From: Oscheius tipulae
Lineage: Eukaryota > Nematoda > Chromadorea > Rhabditida > Rhabditidae
Direction: 5' to 3'
NCBI GenBank assembly: GCA_037178975.1
Contig: JASJZH010000002.1
Coordinates: 992,001-1,056,000, forward strand
DNA length: 64,000 nucleotides
The notes beneath the pieces are model-generated. The model had not been told where the DNA came from. It saw only the letters and a program-made list of their open reading frames with translations, and did no database searches. Shown here one piece after another: positions 23,301 through 34,574 of the stretch (within the stretch, counting starts at the first letter, position 1; each line of letters opens with the position of its first letter). The position numbers and the translations under genes are program-made.

Positions 23301-25362
23301 CTACGCCCTGCCGGACATGTCAAAAGTGACAGTGACAGCGAGAGATCTGGACAGTGATGATGAGATCGAGTTCGAGGGAGAGTACATTCCGGAGGAGGAG
23401 AGGAACTTTAAAAAGGTTGGTGGCTGTGGTCATCTCCATACATGCACCTTAAGTCCGGAAAAAGTGGCGCCGAGACCGTTTTCAGCGCTCAAAGTGCAAC
23501 AAAAGTCAGCCAGTTCGGGGCCAAGATTTTTTTTTTTCATTTGGCATGTTTTGCAAAGATGTAGTATTTTTTCTGCTCTACAACTTTGTAGCCACTGCAA
23601 AGCCAAAAAAAATGTTGTCTTGATCCCCTAAATGGCTAATTTCGCGCACCCTCAGCGCTAAGGAGAGGGGGTCGCGCAAAAGTTTTGGGCCGCAGAGAAA
23701 TAGTTGACCCCTGGTTATGGGCCTGAAAAAAAACACGTTGTTGCGACAGTTTTTCCTGGAAAAATACCCACAATTTCAGTTGAAAGAAGGCGAGGAGCCC
23801 GAGAAGCATCATGCCGCCCCGAACTACATACGAGATGCCATGGACTGGCTGGCCGAGACCGATCGCTATGAAGTAGGTCGCTATTAGCCTGGGATCTAAC
23901 CTGAGAGCTCCCATCACTGCTCTTTCACCATACATAACTTGAAGCACCTCGAGAAAATCCAGTGCGGCTTTTGTCCGCATGACTCAATCGGTTAGCGCTT
24001 CGACCACACAACAACAAGGGGTCAGGTTCGATTCGCGACTTGGTAAAATTTGTTAGTCTGTTCATTGAATCTCTAAAAACATGTTCAGAAGATTTTTTTT
24101 GTAACATTAGCTGTGCCTCTTCGTGATCTGAAAGTCTTTACCTCTTTCTAAGCATCCTTCTTCCAGAAATTCGAAGCCGCCCTCTTCCACCTCGAGCCAA
24201 TGATACGAAGAAATGCCCTCGGATTGACGGATATTGCTCCGAAATTGGCCCAGCGACTGATTCACCTCGATGACAAGTTTTGTTCTGAGGATTTTGAGGT
24301 TTTCTAGCCATTTTTCTTCACAAAAACAGCCAAATTTTCAGAAAATACGAAAAGATTGTATCATAGCCCTGCTGGTTAAGAGGCCCGAACTGGCCCCATC
24401 TCTAGGAGAGGTCATCTTTTCGAGGAATTGCACTTTCTTCACCAGGTAGACGACTGTATTTGACAGATAGAGACAGAGACTGTGAGAGATGGACTGAGAC
24501 AATAATGGTGACAATTGTTAGACCATTTTTTTCAGATATCTCGTCCTAAACTGTCTAATCGAAGCTGCCAAAGAGCTGTCAGAACCCCCGGAAAAGGAGA
24601 AACTAGTCAAGGACATAGAAAAGGAGAATGTTATAGATGTAGGTGGTATTTTTAGCTCAAACTCTTCGTTTACAGCCTTCCGACTGGCGGAGCGTAGTAG
24701 ACGCGAGAATCAAGTCAAAAACGAGGATAATCAGTGAGAAGAGGACGGAGCCGGCTGTTCATGTGAATCGGTTCGCCCCAGTAGCCACAATGTTCTTCTA
24801 TCCGCTGCTGACGACGAATACTGGAGAGCATCTGGAGCTGAGAGTGGGTTTAAAATGTTATTTAAAGGGACCCTCCAGTTATGGGGTAAACGGCCTCTTC
24901 CGAGACAAAATGCTTGAAACGCCCTCCCGCCCAAAAAAAAAAAATATCAAAAGTCTAAATTTTCAGGGCAAAGACGCGCCCTTTCTGGCCAAGCTTCTCG
25001 TGGCAGCAGCTGAGATTCTCCAGTGCGGATGCACATCCCAAAACGTCGTCAAGATGGCCGCCTCTCTATCATCTCACGTCTGGCCCCTGCGATTCCACGA
25101 CGAGACAGCCATCCGTACAGCTGTGCTCTTCTGCTACTTTAGCATCATCTCTTCCCTTCCTAACAAGGTAAATTTCCATGTTTTCCAGCTCAAAAGTTGA
25201 GGTTTCCAGGTTCTTTTTGACGTCTTCGCCTCGGAGACGACGAGCTGGCTCGAATGGATGTGTTCCGTGGCCGAGGACGGCGATCTGGCCGAGCAGGAAC
25301 GAGTCCTGGCACGACATGCTGCCTCCGTTTTTGTGGAAAAGGCCCGAGCTGCTCAGTCATAA
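20378..25362 (+). CDS. clk-2: Telomere length regulation protein TEL2 homologue (CLK-2)
   Basis: HEAT-repeat scaffold of the TTT complex, which stabilises PIKK kinases (ATM, ATR, TOR, SMG1). Exons: 20378-20470, 20514-20609, 20961-21272, 21317-21442, 21991-22362, 22404-22507, 22992-23071, 23120-23415, 23780-23872, 24167-24298, 24342-24445, 24536-24638, 24676-24843, 24967-25167, 25210-25362; all phases agree; 810 aa. An acidic linker (DSDDEIEFEGEYIPEEE) precedes the TEL2 C-terminal block: PNYIRDAMDWL, IHLDDKFC, NRFAPVATMFFYPLL, GKDAPFLAKLLVAAAEILQC and VWPLRFHDETAIRTAVLFCYF. These match the Telomere_reg-2 domain. The N-terminal half is less conserved, so its exons rest on open frame and splice sites; an extra exon between 20610 and 20960 is possible. 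A 39-nt in-frame segment (22165-22203) may be an intron. Poly(A) signal at 25373-25378. Confidence 0.9.
22600..22720. repeat. GCAAAGTTGTAG hairpin repeat, copy 3 (degenerate)
   Basis: CTGCAAAGTTATAGATC faces GGAAGTTGTACAATTTAGCAG in a clk-2 intron. The arms are imperfect but recognisable, with the same flanking GATATT/AATATT pairing as other copies. Confidence 0.6.
23540..23605. repeat. GCAAAGTTGTAG hairpin repeat, copy 4
   Basis: TTGCAAAGATGTAG followed by CTACAACTTTGTAG around a T-rich spacer, in the clk-2 intron 23416-23779. Confidence 0.65.
23976..24050 (+). repeat. tRNA-derived repeat in a clk-2 intron
   Basis: ATGACTCAATCGGTTAGCGC (A-box like) is followed by AGGTTCGATTCGCG (B-box like) at tRNA-like spacing. 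The acceptor stem does not pair, so it is not a functional tRNA. Confidence 0.6.
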
Positions 25363-26138
25363 TTTCAATACCAATAAACCTGTGAATTTGATGTTTTTAT
25401 AGGTGGAATTGAGCTAGATTGACAGAAACATGACGTGTTTTCAGCCGATTCCTGTCAACTATGCTCTCAAGTAGGTCTCTTCGATAGTAGAATTCGACAA
25501 CAACGTCAAAACAAGGTAAAACTCTGGAAAACTGGCTAAAATTATGAACAAAGCAAAAACATTTTGAATGATGTGGCGCCACAGCAGTTAGTCCTTTAAA
25601 GTGTCCCTCTTCGTTGGAGAGACTATAACCGACTGAGCCATGCGGTAAAGCTCGCGTCGAGCCTTCGGTTGTTAGATGACTAGAGAAAATGGAGGAAATC
25701 GAGGGGAAGAGAAGTCTACGCCGCCGCTGCAACTGACCTCAGACCATTGTCAAAGGCTCTCGGTCAAACGTACTTGTTCTCTTCCCTTGTTCTCTGTTCT
25801 CTGCAAAAGAAGATGGCAGAGCTACTAGAAGACAGACCTACACTGAGTAGGAGTCACAGCCAAAGCAAGACTCTCTCTCTCTCTCTCTATCTCTCTCAAG
25901 ATCATTGGGCGACAGTAAGAAACAATAGAATCTCAGAGAGAGAGAAGAGGACAGCTTTGTTCTGAACAGTTCAGTTCCGAGAGAACTCTGGTACTTAGAA
26001 CTGTTTTTCCACTGTCTTTCTCTGTCGCTATCTATGACACTGTCACTTTCTCTATCCCCTCTACCCAAAAACAAAAGCACTTACCAAAGATCTGATTTAT
26101 TATGTCAAAGTTTATTTCTTGACCGATCCCTATCGGTT
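25363..26138. other. Intergenic between convergent clk-2 and ABCG genes
   Basis: Holds both poly(A) signals (25373-25378 plus strand; 26116-26111 minus strand). It also has a degenerate tRNA-like fragment near 25624-25680 (ACCGACTGAGCCATGCGG) and a CTCTCT tract near 25871-25900. No gene seen. Confidence 0.5.
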
Positions 26139-28283
26139 CTACTTGGCGAAACGAGAGCGGAGGACGAGGGCTCCGAAGGCGAGTAGACGGTAGCCGAGCA
26201 TGAAGACGGTCATGACAAGCAGGTTGATACCGACGGATCCGTGCATTCCGCGTCGATCGAGCACTGACTGTCCGCCATTGAAGCCCGGGCAGTGCCGGTT
26301 CATGGTCAGGTTGGTGGTCAAGGTAGTGTTCTCACAGCCGGGGATCGAGTCGACCATGCTCCATTCGTTGATCTGGAGGCTCTCGAAGCTGTAGCGGAAC
26401 CAGGAGAGATGCGAGGCCCACTTGAGGTAGACAGGAATCGTGTCGAAGCTGATGTAGAAACCTCCGAGGATCAGCATCGGGAGAACGAAGAGCGGCGTGT
26501 AGGTCACGGCATTGCCCTCATCGCCGAAGGCAAACGCGAAGAAATAGGCCACACTGATGGCATTCCAGACCATCAGGGTACAGAGAAGTGTGTAAATGAA
26601 GAAGGTCGAGGCGTTAGCTATCAGTCCTGTCATCCAGTAGGCTATGCACGCGTAGAAAAGAGGCATCACAGTGTATTGGGGCAGTTCGGCCAGCGACTTT
26701 GACAGGAAGTAGGCACCCGTACTGTAGATGTGGGCCTTGTGTTCTCGCATTAGGACTGGCAACTCGCTTGTGATCACCTGGAAACGTGGGAATGAGTGTT
26801 AGAGACAGAGACAGTGAAAATGACAATCAGACTTGCGTTGATAGAAGGGAACAGGAAGAGGAAGTTCATGTCGCGGCACGTGTTGTAGAGCATTCCCTCA
26901 ATGTTCTGAATGGCTCCCGGCTCCATAGGCAGCTGCCAGTTGACAATTCCGATGATCAGGGCCGTCGTGATGACTTGGAGGGCACGGACCTTGAGCAGGA
27001 CGGGGTCACGGACGGTCGTCAAGAAAGCTCTCTGCAGTAGGACCCAGAGCTGTGTGAAGAAGCCGACAGCGTAGCTGAATTTCTTCTTCTTTCTGGCCTT
27101 CTGCTCCTCAGCCGACAGTGGCTTCCTCCGGAAGCTATCAGCTCTATTGACATACTCGGCCATCTCGCGTCCCATAGCCGATTCTTCGAAAGTCTTTGTG
27201 ATGAACTCGATCCGGGTGATGTCTCTCTCTTTAGTGTCCGGCGAAACGGCTAGCTGGGAGATGGCATGATCGGCCGGATTGTAGGATTCGGGAACGGGAC
27301 GACCGACGCTTTCGAAGAACCGACAGAGCTCGGAGACGGGGCCGTGGTAGGTCGAGTGTCCGTTGGCCATGAACAGAACTCTGGAGGGTAAACATATATA
27401 AGTAAAGGTACAGAGAGACAGAGGGAAAGGAAGGGAGAGAGAGTCAAAGAGACAGAGGGGCAGAGAGACTACCAAAGAAAAGAGCCTACTTGTTGAACAT
27501 GTTAAAGGTGGAGCTGCTTGGCTGATGGATGACCGAGATGACCGTCTTTCCCTCCTTGGCCAGCATCTGCATCGTCTGGACGACCTGCGAGGCCATGAAG
27601 GCATCCAATCCCGAAGTGGGCTCATCACAGAAGAAAATGGCCGGATCGGTCAACACCTCACAGGCAAAGGCCAGTCTCTTCTTCTCTCCGACCGAGATTC
27701 CTTTGACATTGTTCGGCACTCCGATGATTGTGTTCTGGCAGTCGGTCAGATTAAACTGTCGGATCGTATCTTCGATCTTCTCCCTCTTCTGCTTCTTCGT
27801 GAAGTTCTTGCCCATCCTAAGCAAGGCCGAGTAGGTCAGCTGTTCCTTCACTGTCAGCGTCCCGACGAAAAGATCGACCTGTTGCACGTAGGCCGACATC
27901 GACCTGACCTCCATCTTCCCGAGTTCCTGTCTATTGACCAGCACGGAACCCGTCTTCTCGACTCCTTTCATCTCCTGGTAGGCCAAGATGTTCATCAAAG
28001 TCGTCTTGCCAGCTCCACTGCTTCCCATAATGGCCAGGACCTCGTTCGGGTAGGCCACTCCGGAGACATCGCGCAGGACCGTCTTCTTGCCATTTTGGTC
28101 TTGGGTCGGCACCACAGCTGTGATGCTCTTCCAGACAATGACGGGGCCTTGCGTTTTCCTCGTCGAGAGCAGCTTCTCCTCCTCATCCTTGACTGTGGCT
28201 CTGTTGGTCTCCTCTTCTTCTTCTGTCGCGGTGGCTTTTCGAGACGTCACGGCAAACTGCTGGCTAGGCGACTTCTCCGACAT
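26139..28283 (-). CDS. ABCG (White-type) half-transporter
   Basis: Half-size ABC transporter with the reversed order typical of subfamily G: nucleotide-binding domain first, membrane domain second. Exons: 28283-27490, 27380-26837, 26777-26139; 658 aa. Residues 60-280 hold Walker A (GSSGAGKTT), Q-loop (YVQQ), a C-loop reading KGISVGEKKRL, Walker B (IFFCDEPTSGLD) and the H-loop His (VIHQPSS). The linker AVSPDT and six hydrophobic segments follow, ending with RYSFESLQINEWSM and an extracellular CPGFNGGQSVLDRRGM loop. The junction SIN/VITSELP only fits phase if the second intron starts with GC (GCAAGT), a GC-AG intron. The start is the ATG at 28283; a TTG in frame four codons upstream is not needed. 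Substrate cannot be told; nematode WHT proteins are the likely relatives. Confidence 0.93.
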
Positions 28284-28439
28284 CGCTGTTGACAACTACT
28301 GGTAAGCTCCTTTCCTTTATTGCTTCCAAAAAAACTTTCTTTGGAGCAAAAAGTTTCGAATCCTGTCCAAGCAAGTAATTAAAAATCCTGAAGGTGGTCC
28401 CACTCCTGAAAAGGTTGCGTTTCCAGCCATTTTCGGGTG

Positions 28440-28530
28440 GAAGAAGTGATCGTGAGATTTAGTAGCAAAGTTGTGAAACGAATCAAGGACTACAACTTTG
28501 CAGAACATCGCTAAGCAAGAAAGTGATATC
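28440..28530. repeat. GCAAAGTTGTAG hairpin repeat, copy 5
   Basis: AGTAGCAAAGTTGTGAAACGA and GGACTACAACTTTGCAGAAC form the two arms. Flanks (TTCTTGCTTAG outward) pair weakly. Confidence 0.75.
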
Positions 28531-29194
28531 ATCGACCAGGAAATGACCCTGTCTCTCTATCTCTAAGTCTCTCCGTTTCTTTGTCTGTCTTTCTCTTCTT
28601 CTTTTGACAGCCGCCCCTTTTCCCCATGTCCACCTCTCCGGCTTATCACACGCTTTGGATCGCAAACACAAGACTGTTGCTGATTAGTCGTGTAAAGACA
28701 TGCAGTACACCTTCCTGGAGGTCGAAAGTATCCACTTCGGACCCTCCGACCGATTCTTTGATTCCCTGTCTTTCCCCTTAAGACCTCCGATCGGATTATC
28801 GAGCGGAAACGATGATTTCTGGTGTCTCTTCCTTGCGAGGCAAGCTGTACGGAATGTAGTGTTTTGACTTGGGACCAAGGAGCCAAAAACAATACTAGTG
28901 ATAAGCATTGGGTGGCCAGTCTTTCTGTCAGTGAGTCTAAAAGTTCGTCCACCCTCTCCCCGGCAATGCAATCTTAAGTAGCCGTGGGATTTAATGAGCC
29001 TTTTATCATTCTCTCCATTTACGACCATTGCCATTGACTGCTAGTTCTGTCCTGGCAGAAGCTGCACTTACTTCCTTTTTGGCTACAATGACAGGACTCT
29101 TTGCAGGATGTCGACAATTGCGCCGTTGGAGCTCACACCTCCTTATCTGCATACAGGAGGTCTTAGTGTAGGTTCTAGATGGGCTTCAGAGTGA

Positions 29195-29345
29195 AAGAGA
29201 GAGAGAGAGGTCCTAAGGAAACAGGCAGACATAGAGACAGAGAGACCGAGAGATAGAAAGACAGAGGAAGACAGAAAGAGAGATAGGGAGATAGAGTGAC
29301 GAAAGACAGAGATAGAGAGACACAGAGACACATAGACAGTGAGAC
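29195..29345. repeat. (GAGACAGA)-type purine tract
   Basis: Imperfect tandem repeats of GAGACAGA/GAGATAGA on the plus strand over about 150 nt. Reverse-strand open frames here (runs of Leu, Ser, Cys, Val) are artefacts of this repeat. Confidence 0.9.
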
Positions 29346-29707
29346 AGCTCTGCACTTTCCATCTCCTGACCAGAAAACGAGGCAATGACCTGTTCTCTCT
29401 CGTTTGCTCCCTGGGAAAAGGTGACAATCGTAACTAGACATTACATATTTTTAAAGTCATCCTCGCCCAGCTTATCTTAATCTTCAGGAGGTTTTTAAGG
29501 CGGGGTCATTCTTTCTCTCCGGGGTCCCGCCGTAGCTTAACTTCAAAATGGAAGAGGTATGGGTCCTTTGATACTGTTAGTTCAAAGGGAGACAGTGACA
29601 GACTCTCACACCACTAGTGCGACTTTACTATCCATCTGTCAGGCTCCAACCCTCTTTCGGACTCTCCCTCTTTAACGACCTCCTGATAGAGACAGAGACC
29701 ATTTCCA

Positions 29708-30909
29708 ATGACCAGACCCTTGCAGCGTTACGCCACCACAGCTTGGGGAGACGATGAAGTCGTCGAGGAGGTCCCTGCTCCCAAGAAGAACGGCTTTGAA
29801 TACTCTCTCCTAACCAAATGCATAGCCGAGTTCTTAGGTGACTTCACCTTCGTCTTCGTTGGTACACATTTTCAAATTTTCCGTGAGTGCGACTCTTTAG
29901 GAACCATGCAAGCCTACGTGACTACTAACGTAGACACAAAAGTCATAGATGACAATATCCTCCACGCTGCTCTGACTCACGGATTCGCCATTTTCTTGCT
30001 TGTAGCAGGACTCGGACATATCAGGTACAGGCTCTTTGCTCTTGCCGCAACAAGATAACAGGGGTGGTGGGACTGTGTATCTTATCGAGCAGTACACTTT
30101 AAGGTTAGGGAATGAGAGCGGATCTCAGGAAATGGTTGTAAAATTGTGTGGAAAGCTCTGACACTGTCAGTTTTCAGCGGTGGTCACTTCAATCCCGCAG
30201 TCTCTTGGGCAATTACCATGCTCGGAAAGATGCCCTACTATCACTTCCCCTGCTACATGGCCAGTCAACTCCTTGGTGGATTTTGTGGAGCTCTTATGAC
30301 TGCGGTTCGTTCCATAAAGCTTCAAAAACAATCTTCTCAAGCTGATCATGACTAATGAAGAGTTGAAATCTACTTACGCCGGAGCCACTCTCCTGAATCC
30401 ACATAACCATTGGTGGCAAGGCCTGATCTCCGAGGCTGTCGTGACCTTCTTCCTCTGTCACACAATCCTCTTGACCGCTGTCGATACGGACAAGAATGTC
30501 CTGGCTCCCTTGGCAATTGGTCTGACTCTCTCGATTGATATCCTGGCTACGGGAGACATCACGGGAGCCAGTATGAATCCGGCTAGGTCTCTGGGGCCAA
30601 ACATTGTTGGGCAGATCTTCATTCCAAAGGATGTTCCAATAAACTTTTGGAATTGGTGAGTAATAGAGAGAGACAATGGAACCAAGAGACAGGTCAGTAG
30701 ACAGATCGAGAGACAGAGAGACAGAATGACGCAGAGACAGAGAGATGGAGAGACAGAGTGATACCATATTTAGGCACTACATCTACTGGGCAGGACCATT
30801 TGTTGGAGCAACTGTGGCTGCCATCATTCACAAGTGAGTCGCTCTTAGAGTCCTGATCAGTGACCTTTTCAGGTTATTCGAACAGAGAGAAGGACGTCTT
30901 CTCCGCTAA
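29708..30909 (+). CDS. Aquaporin (MIP family water channel)
   Basis: Six-helix membrane channel. Exons: 29708-29861, 29901-30024, 30178-30304, 30342-30655, 30774-30833, 30873-30909; 271 aa, a normal length. Both NPA boxes are present: GGHFNPAVSWA (loop B) and GASMNPARSLGP (loop E, with the selectivity-filter Arg). Segments: AEFLGDFTFVFVGTMQA, LTHGFAIFLLVAGLGHIS, CYMASQLLGGFCGALMTA, SEAVVTFFLCHTILLTAV, LAPLAIGLTLSIDILATG and YWAGPFVGATVAAIIHKLF. The first intron (29862-29900) is 39 nt and in frame. Removing it restores FVGTMQA, the usual helix-1 end, so it is treated as an intron. The fourth exon starts at a non-canonical-looking TCTCAAG acceptor. The strong NPA-R and WAGP motifs suggest an orthodox water-selective or AQP8-like channel, not an aquaglyceroporin. 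Confidence 0.94.
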
Positions 30910-31136
30910 TAACAGAATTGTGTTGTGTATAAATTTGGATAAACTATGGTTTCCATCTCTTTGTCTCTCTCTTTCAGTCGCTTTGTCTCTCAGAATCTCT
31001 GTCTCTCAGTCTCTTAGTCTCTCAGTCTTTCTGTCCCTTTGTCTCACTATCTCTCTGTTTCTCAGTCTCTAAGTGAATACAACAACAGCAATTACCGCTT
31101 GTGATACATGACAAGTTTTGTCAAGTCGACGGAACA
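30910..31136. other. Spacer between aquaporin and SLC13 gene
   Basis: 227 nt, same-strand genes. A pyrimidine tract (30955-31075) fills most of it. Too little is visible to decide between an operon and separate promoters. Confidence 0.4.
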
Positions 31137-34100
31137 ATGTGCAGTCTCCAGTCGTCTTCTCCCAAAGGTATGTTGTCTCTCTCGATCAAAAAAAAAGAAC
31201 GGGTAGTGAAACCTACCGGATGTCCCTCTCGAGACATCTGTTTAGTCTGCGCCAATTTGAAGAGCACACACTGTCCAAAGAGAGACGGGCCATTTTCAGA
31301 GAGAAAGATGCGTTTCTCGAAGCGGCTGCTCTTCCGACGGGCTTCCTTCTTCCTCGTGCCGCTATTTGGTTCGCCGCTGCTCTTCTTTGGCAAGGAGTTC
31401 CAATGCGCTTTCGTCATTCTCGTCATGTCGCTCTTCTGGCTGATGGAGGTCATGCCAATGGGTGTTGTCTCTCTTTTGCCCATCTTTCTATTCCCTGTCA
31501 TGAACATTCTACCGGCTGCCGGAGTGTCTGCCTGCTATTTCAAGGTGAGTAAGAGAGAGATAGAGGGACTGAGAGACAGAGGAAGAAGAGAGTGTTTAGT
31601 TCAGAGAGTTATTTTCAGAAAAACGTCGTCCTTTTCATGACAAGTCTCATAATGTCGATGAGTGTGGAGGAAGTTCAACTGCATCGTCGGATAGCCATCG
31701 GTTCTCTTCGTCTCTTCGGTGCCAATAGACTCTGGTAAGTCTCTCTCTGTCTCCCTTAACTATTCCTAACTATTTTTCAGTATTCTTTTCGGACTGATGC
31801 TCACAACGGCTTTTGTGTAAGTCATACCCATACTCTCGCGGTAAAATTGAAAGTTTCAGGTCATTTTTCGTCTCAGACACCGCGGCCACGGTTCTCATGC
31901 TGCCCATAGTTCTTTCCATTTTGTCAACTCTGCACGAGATCGAGGAGAAGAGCTCCGAGAAAAGTAACAGTCAGACCACGTCGACAAGCAGTGAAAAAAC
32001 TGAAGAGGGGGGAAAAAAGTGTCTCGAATTGGATCTGAGCACAATGTCACAACGCGACAAGGGCTTCTGCAAGGTGAGTCTGCGTCTCTAGCTACCCGGC
32101 CAGTGTCTAGAGGAGGCAGAATCGCAGCCGTTTTATCTCCGCGACCAGCCGACATGGGATCGGGCTAACAAACGTTCTCATCACCTCTGGTTCTCTTGCA
32201 TTCAATCGTGAAAATCTTTCGCCTTTTACTAAAGATTTCCGTGCAAGTGGACGCCTATGAGTATTTCAAATTTTTGGAATCCCCTCGAAAGAGCGGGACA
32301 CAAGCATCGAATTTGGAAGGACCGGTATTGGTTCTATCCTGTTCACAACTAGGTGGTTTGAGATGAAACTGTGGTCGACGAAAGAATAAACTTGGAAACT
32401 TTTGAAAACAAAACGATTATAACTGCTTTCTGCGCATTTTGAAGAAGTACGGCAGTTTTTTGATCCTGTCATACTAGGAAATTTCAAATTTGATAACAGT
32501 TTAATTCAGGAAGATTTCAAAGTAATTGGACTCATTGGCAGGGTGAAATCTAAGAAGCCATTGAGAGAGAGAGATACTCAAGACTCCTGAGATCCAAAAT
32601 GTCCTTTTGACTTAAGAGCCAAAGTCAGAAGGTGAGAAAGAGTCTAGTCACTGAAAAAGAAAAAGAAAGGAAAGATTAGTCAGCGACAGGAAGAGGTACA
32701 TAGTAAGGACTAGGAACTGGGGTAATAGTCAATAAATCAGCTAGAGATGGCGACAGGTAGAACCGTGATGAGGCAGCTTACTGAACAGGAAAGTAGTCTA
32801 GGGCTCATACCAGTCTATTTTCTTCTGTACGTACACATCGATGGGGTCGACTGAGGAATGAGCCACGTATTGGAGAACACAAGAGTCGTCTCTATATTTA
32901 ACCCCGTTTCTGTCTCTGAAATAGAATTGCGACCAGTATCACTCATATCTTGCATGTTCAGTAGATACTGTACGCATAAAAAGAGTCAAGTTCTTTCATC
33001 AGACCCTTCTCCAGACCCTTCTCCAGACCCTTAACAAAGCCTCCTTTTCAGGCTATGGTCCTGGCTACCACTCAAGCCTCCCTGATCGGGGGAACTGGAA
33101 TCATTACGGGAACCGGCACCAATCTTGTCTTCAGGGAACAAATTCAGAGGTTTACCCATTTATACCGCTATCCAAACCCAGAGTTCAGTACCTATCCAGA
33201 CGTGGAGATGGTAACCTACTTAGAATGGATGAGCTTCGCTCTTCCATGGGTACCGCTCTACCTGGCTGCCAGCTGGCTCATCCTGACTCTCCGCTTCATT
33301 CCCTGTGAGCTCTTCCCCAGACGGTGTCATAAAGAGGCAGAAAAGGAGAAGGAGGTGGCCGTGTCCATCAAGGAGAAGATGCGAGAGGCACAGGCGACGC
33401 TCGGGAGGATGAGCTTCGCAGAAGGCTCGGTCATCTTCTGGTTCCTGGTGCTCCTACTGATATGGATGTCCAGAAATCCTGGATTCACAAAGGGCTGGAG
33501 CTCCCTCATGCCGAAAGACTACGTCTCGGACTCGACCGTGGCCGTCTTCGTGGCAGCTCTCATGTTCATCTGGCCCCGGGATTTGTCCGACCGGGAACTT
33601 AAGCCGATTCTGACCTGGGAACACATGAAGCAGAAGTACGCCTGGGACTGTACCTTACTCATTGGAGCCGGCTTTGCCATCTCGGCAGCGGTGGACAAAT
33701 CCGGACTGGGGAATCTGATAGCCTGTCAGATGAACTATCTGTTCCAGGATGTGAACCGATTCTGGTTGCAGGGTGAGTGAGAAACAGAACCAGAGAAAGA
33801 GAGACTGATCACTTCTTTCAGTTCTGGCCACGTTGACTGTCTGTTTCCTGACCGAATTCGCGAGCAACATAGCCACAGCCGGCATCTTCATTCCCATCAT
33901 GATCTCCTTGTCCAAGGGACTCTCTCTCCACCCGCTTTATCTCGTTCTTCCCGTGACCATTTCCTGCTCCTTCGCCTTTTGTCTGCCCATCGCCACGCCA
34001 GGAAACGCCATCGTCTACGCCTCCAAAATGGTCTCAATGATAGACATGATCTCGAGTGGAGTGATCCTTAATATTGCCTGTGTCTGGCTGACTGTCCTCA

Positions 34101-34201
34101 ACTACAACACGCTGGCCTATCATCTCCTCAAATTGGACCAGCTCCCAACGGCAGTCTCCTCGATCAACCAGAACCTCAAGTGTGGAAATTGGAGCCACTG
34201 A
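31137..34201 (+). CDS. SLC13 (NaDC/INDY-type) di-/tricarboxylate transporter
   Basis: Plasma-membrane carrier of the DASS family, which normally couples sodium to uptake of citrate, succinate or related anions. Exons: 31137-31167, 31300-31544, 31619-31734, 31781-31816, 31860-32073, 33052-33772, 33822-34201; 580 aa. The first exon (MCSLQSSSPKE) joins in frame; the later ATG at 31308 would give a slightly shorter protein. Typical blocks: SLFWLMEVMPMGVVSLLPIF, FVSDTAATVLMLPIV, GGTGIITGTGTNLVF, WDCTLLIGAGFAISAAVDKSGL, TEFASNIATAGIFIPIM and CLPIATPGNAIVYASKM. A Ser/Glu-rich cytosolic loop (about 160-215) is poorly conserved. Both sodium-site SNT motifs differ from the family pattern (SDT and SNI). 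The fifth intron is long (978 nt) and carries three copies of CCAGACCCTTCT near its end. Confidence 0.94.
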
Positions 34202-34423
34202 GGCTCTCAACGATCTCAGATTTAAAATATACGCATTTCAATAGTAAAGACATATCTAACTTTATCTAAAGCGCGATGGTTTCTGTGGAGGACTCTGTCT
34301 GTTTGTTTGTTTGTCCGTGGCCACGAAACAGAAGCGTGCCAATTAGTTGCCTAGAAGTTTTGTTGTTCAAAAACAGGTACTGCCTATATTGGTTGACAAG
34401 TCAACTTTGGGTGCGCTATAGAA
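34202..34423. other. 3' flank of the SLC13 gene
   Basis: Contains CTAAAGCGCGATGGTTTCTG near 34266, related to two copies at 35380-35500 (AAAGCGCAATGGTGTCCG and AAAGTGCAATGGTGTCCG). No gene seen. Confidence 0.4.
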
Positions 34424-34574
34424 CTTTGTTTGGTAGTTAAACAGGCGCCCCGGTTCGATTTTACGCGAAATTGCGTACGACGTAGCCTACGGCTTGACGC
34501 GAATTAACTTTTTTTTTCGTTTTTCTTTATTTTCATAAACTGTGCGCTCGCTTCTTCAAGCACTCTCTAGTAGC

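Larger units (their letters stand above)
28284..29707. other. Intergenic between divergent ABCG and aquaporin genes
   Basis: Contains hairpin repeat copy 5 (28440-28530) and a GAGACAGA purine tract (29195-29345). A three-codon ATG open frame at 29548 ends at GTATGG; it could be a 5'-UTR exon, but no in-frame continuation was found. An acceptor-like CATCTGTCAG lies near 29632-29641. Confidence 0.45.

Noticed and set aside
23976..24050. Candidate functional tRNA
   Set aside because: A and B boxes are tRNA-like but the acceptor stem does not pair; kept as a tRNA-derived repeat. The same applies to 11868-11965 and 61120-61180.
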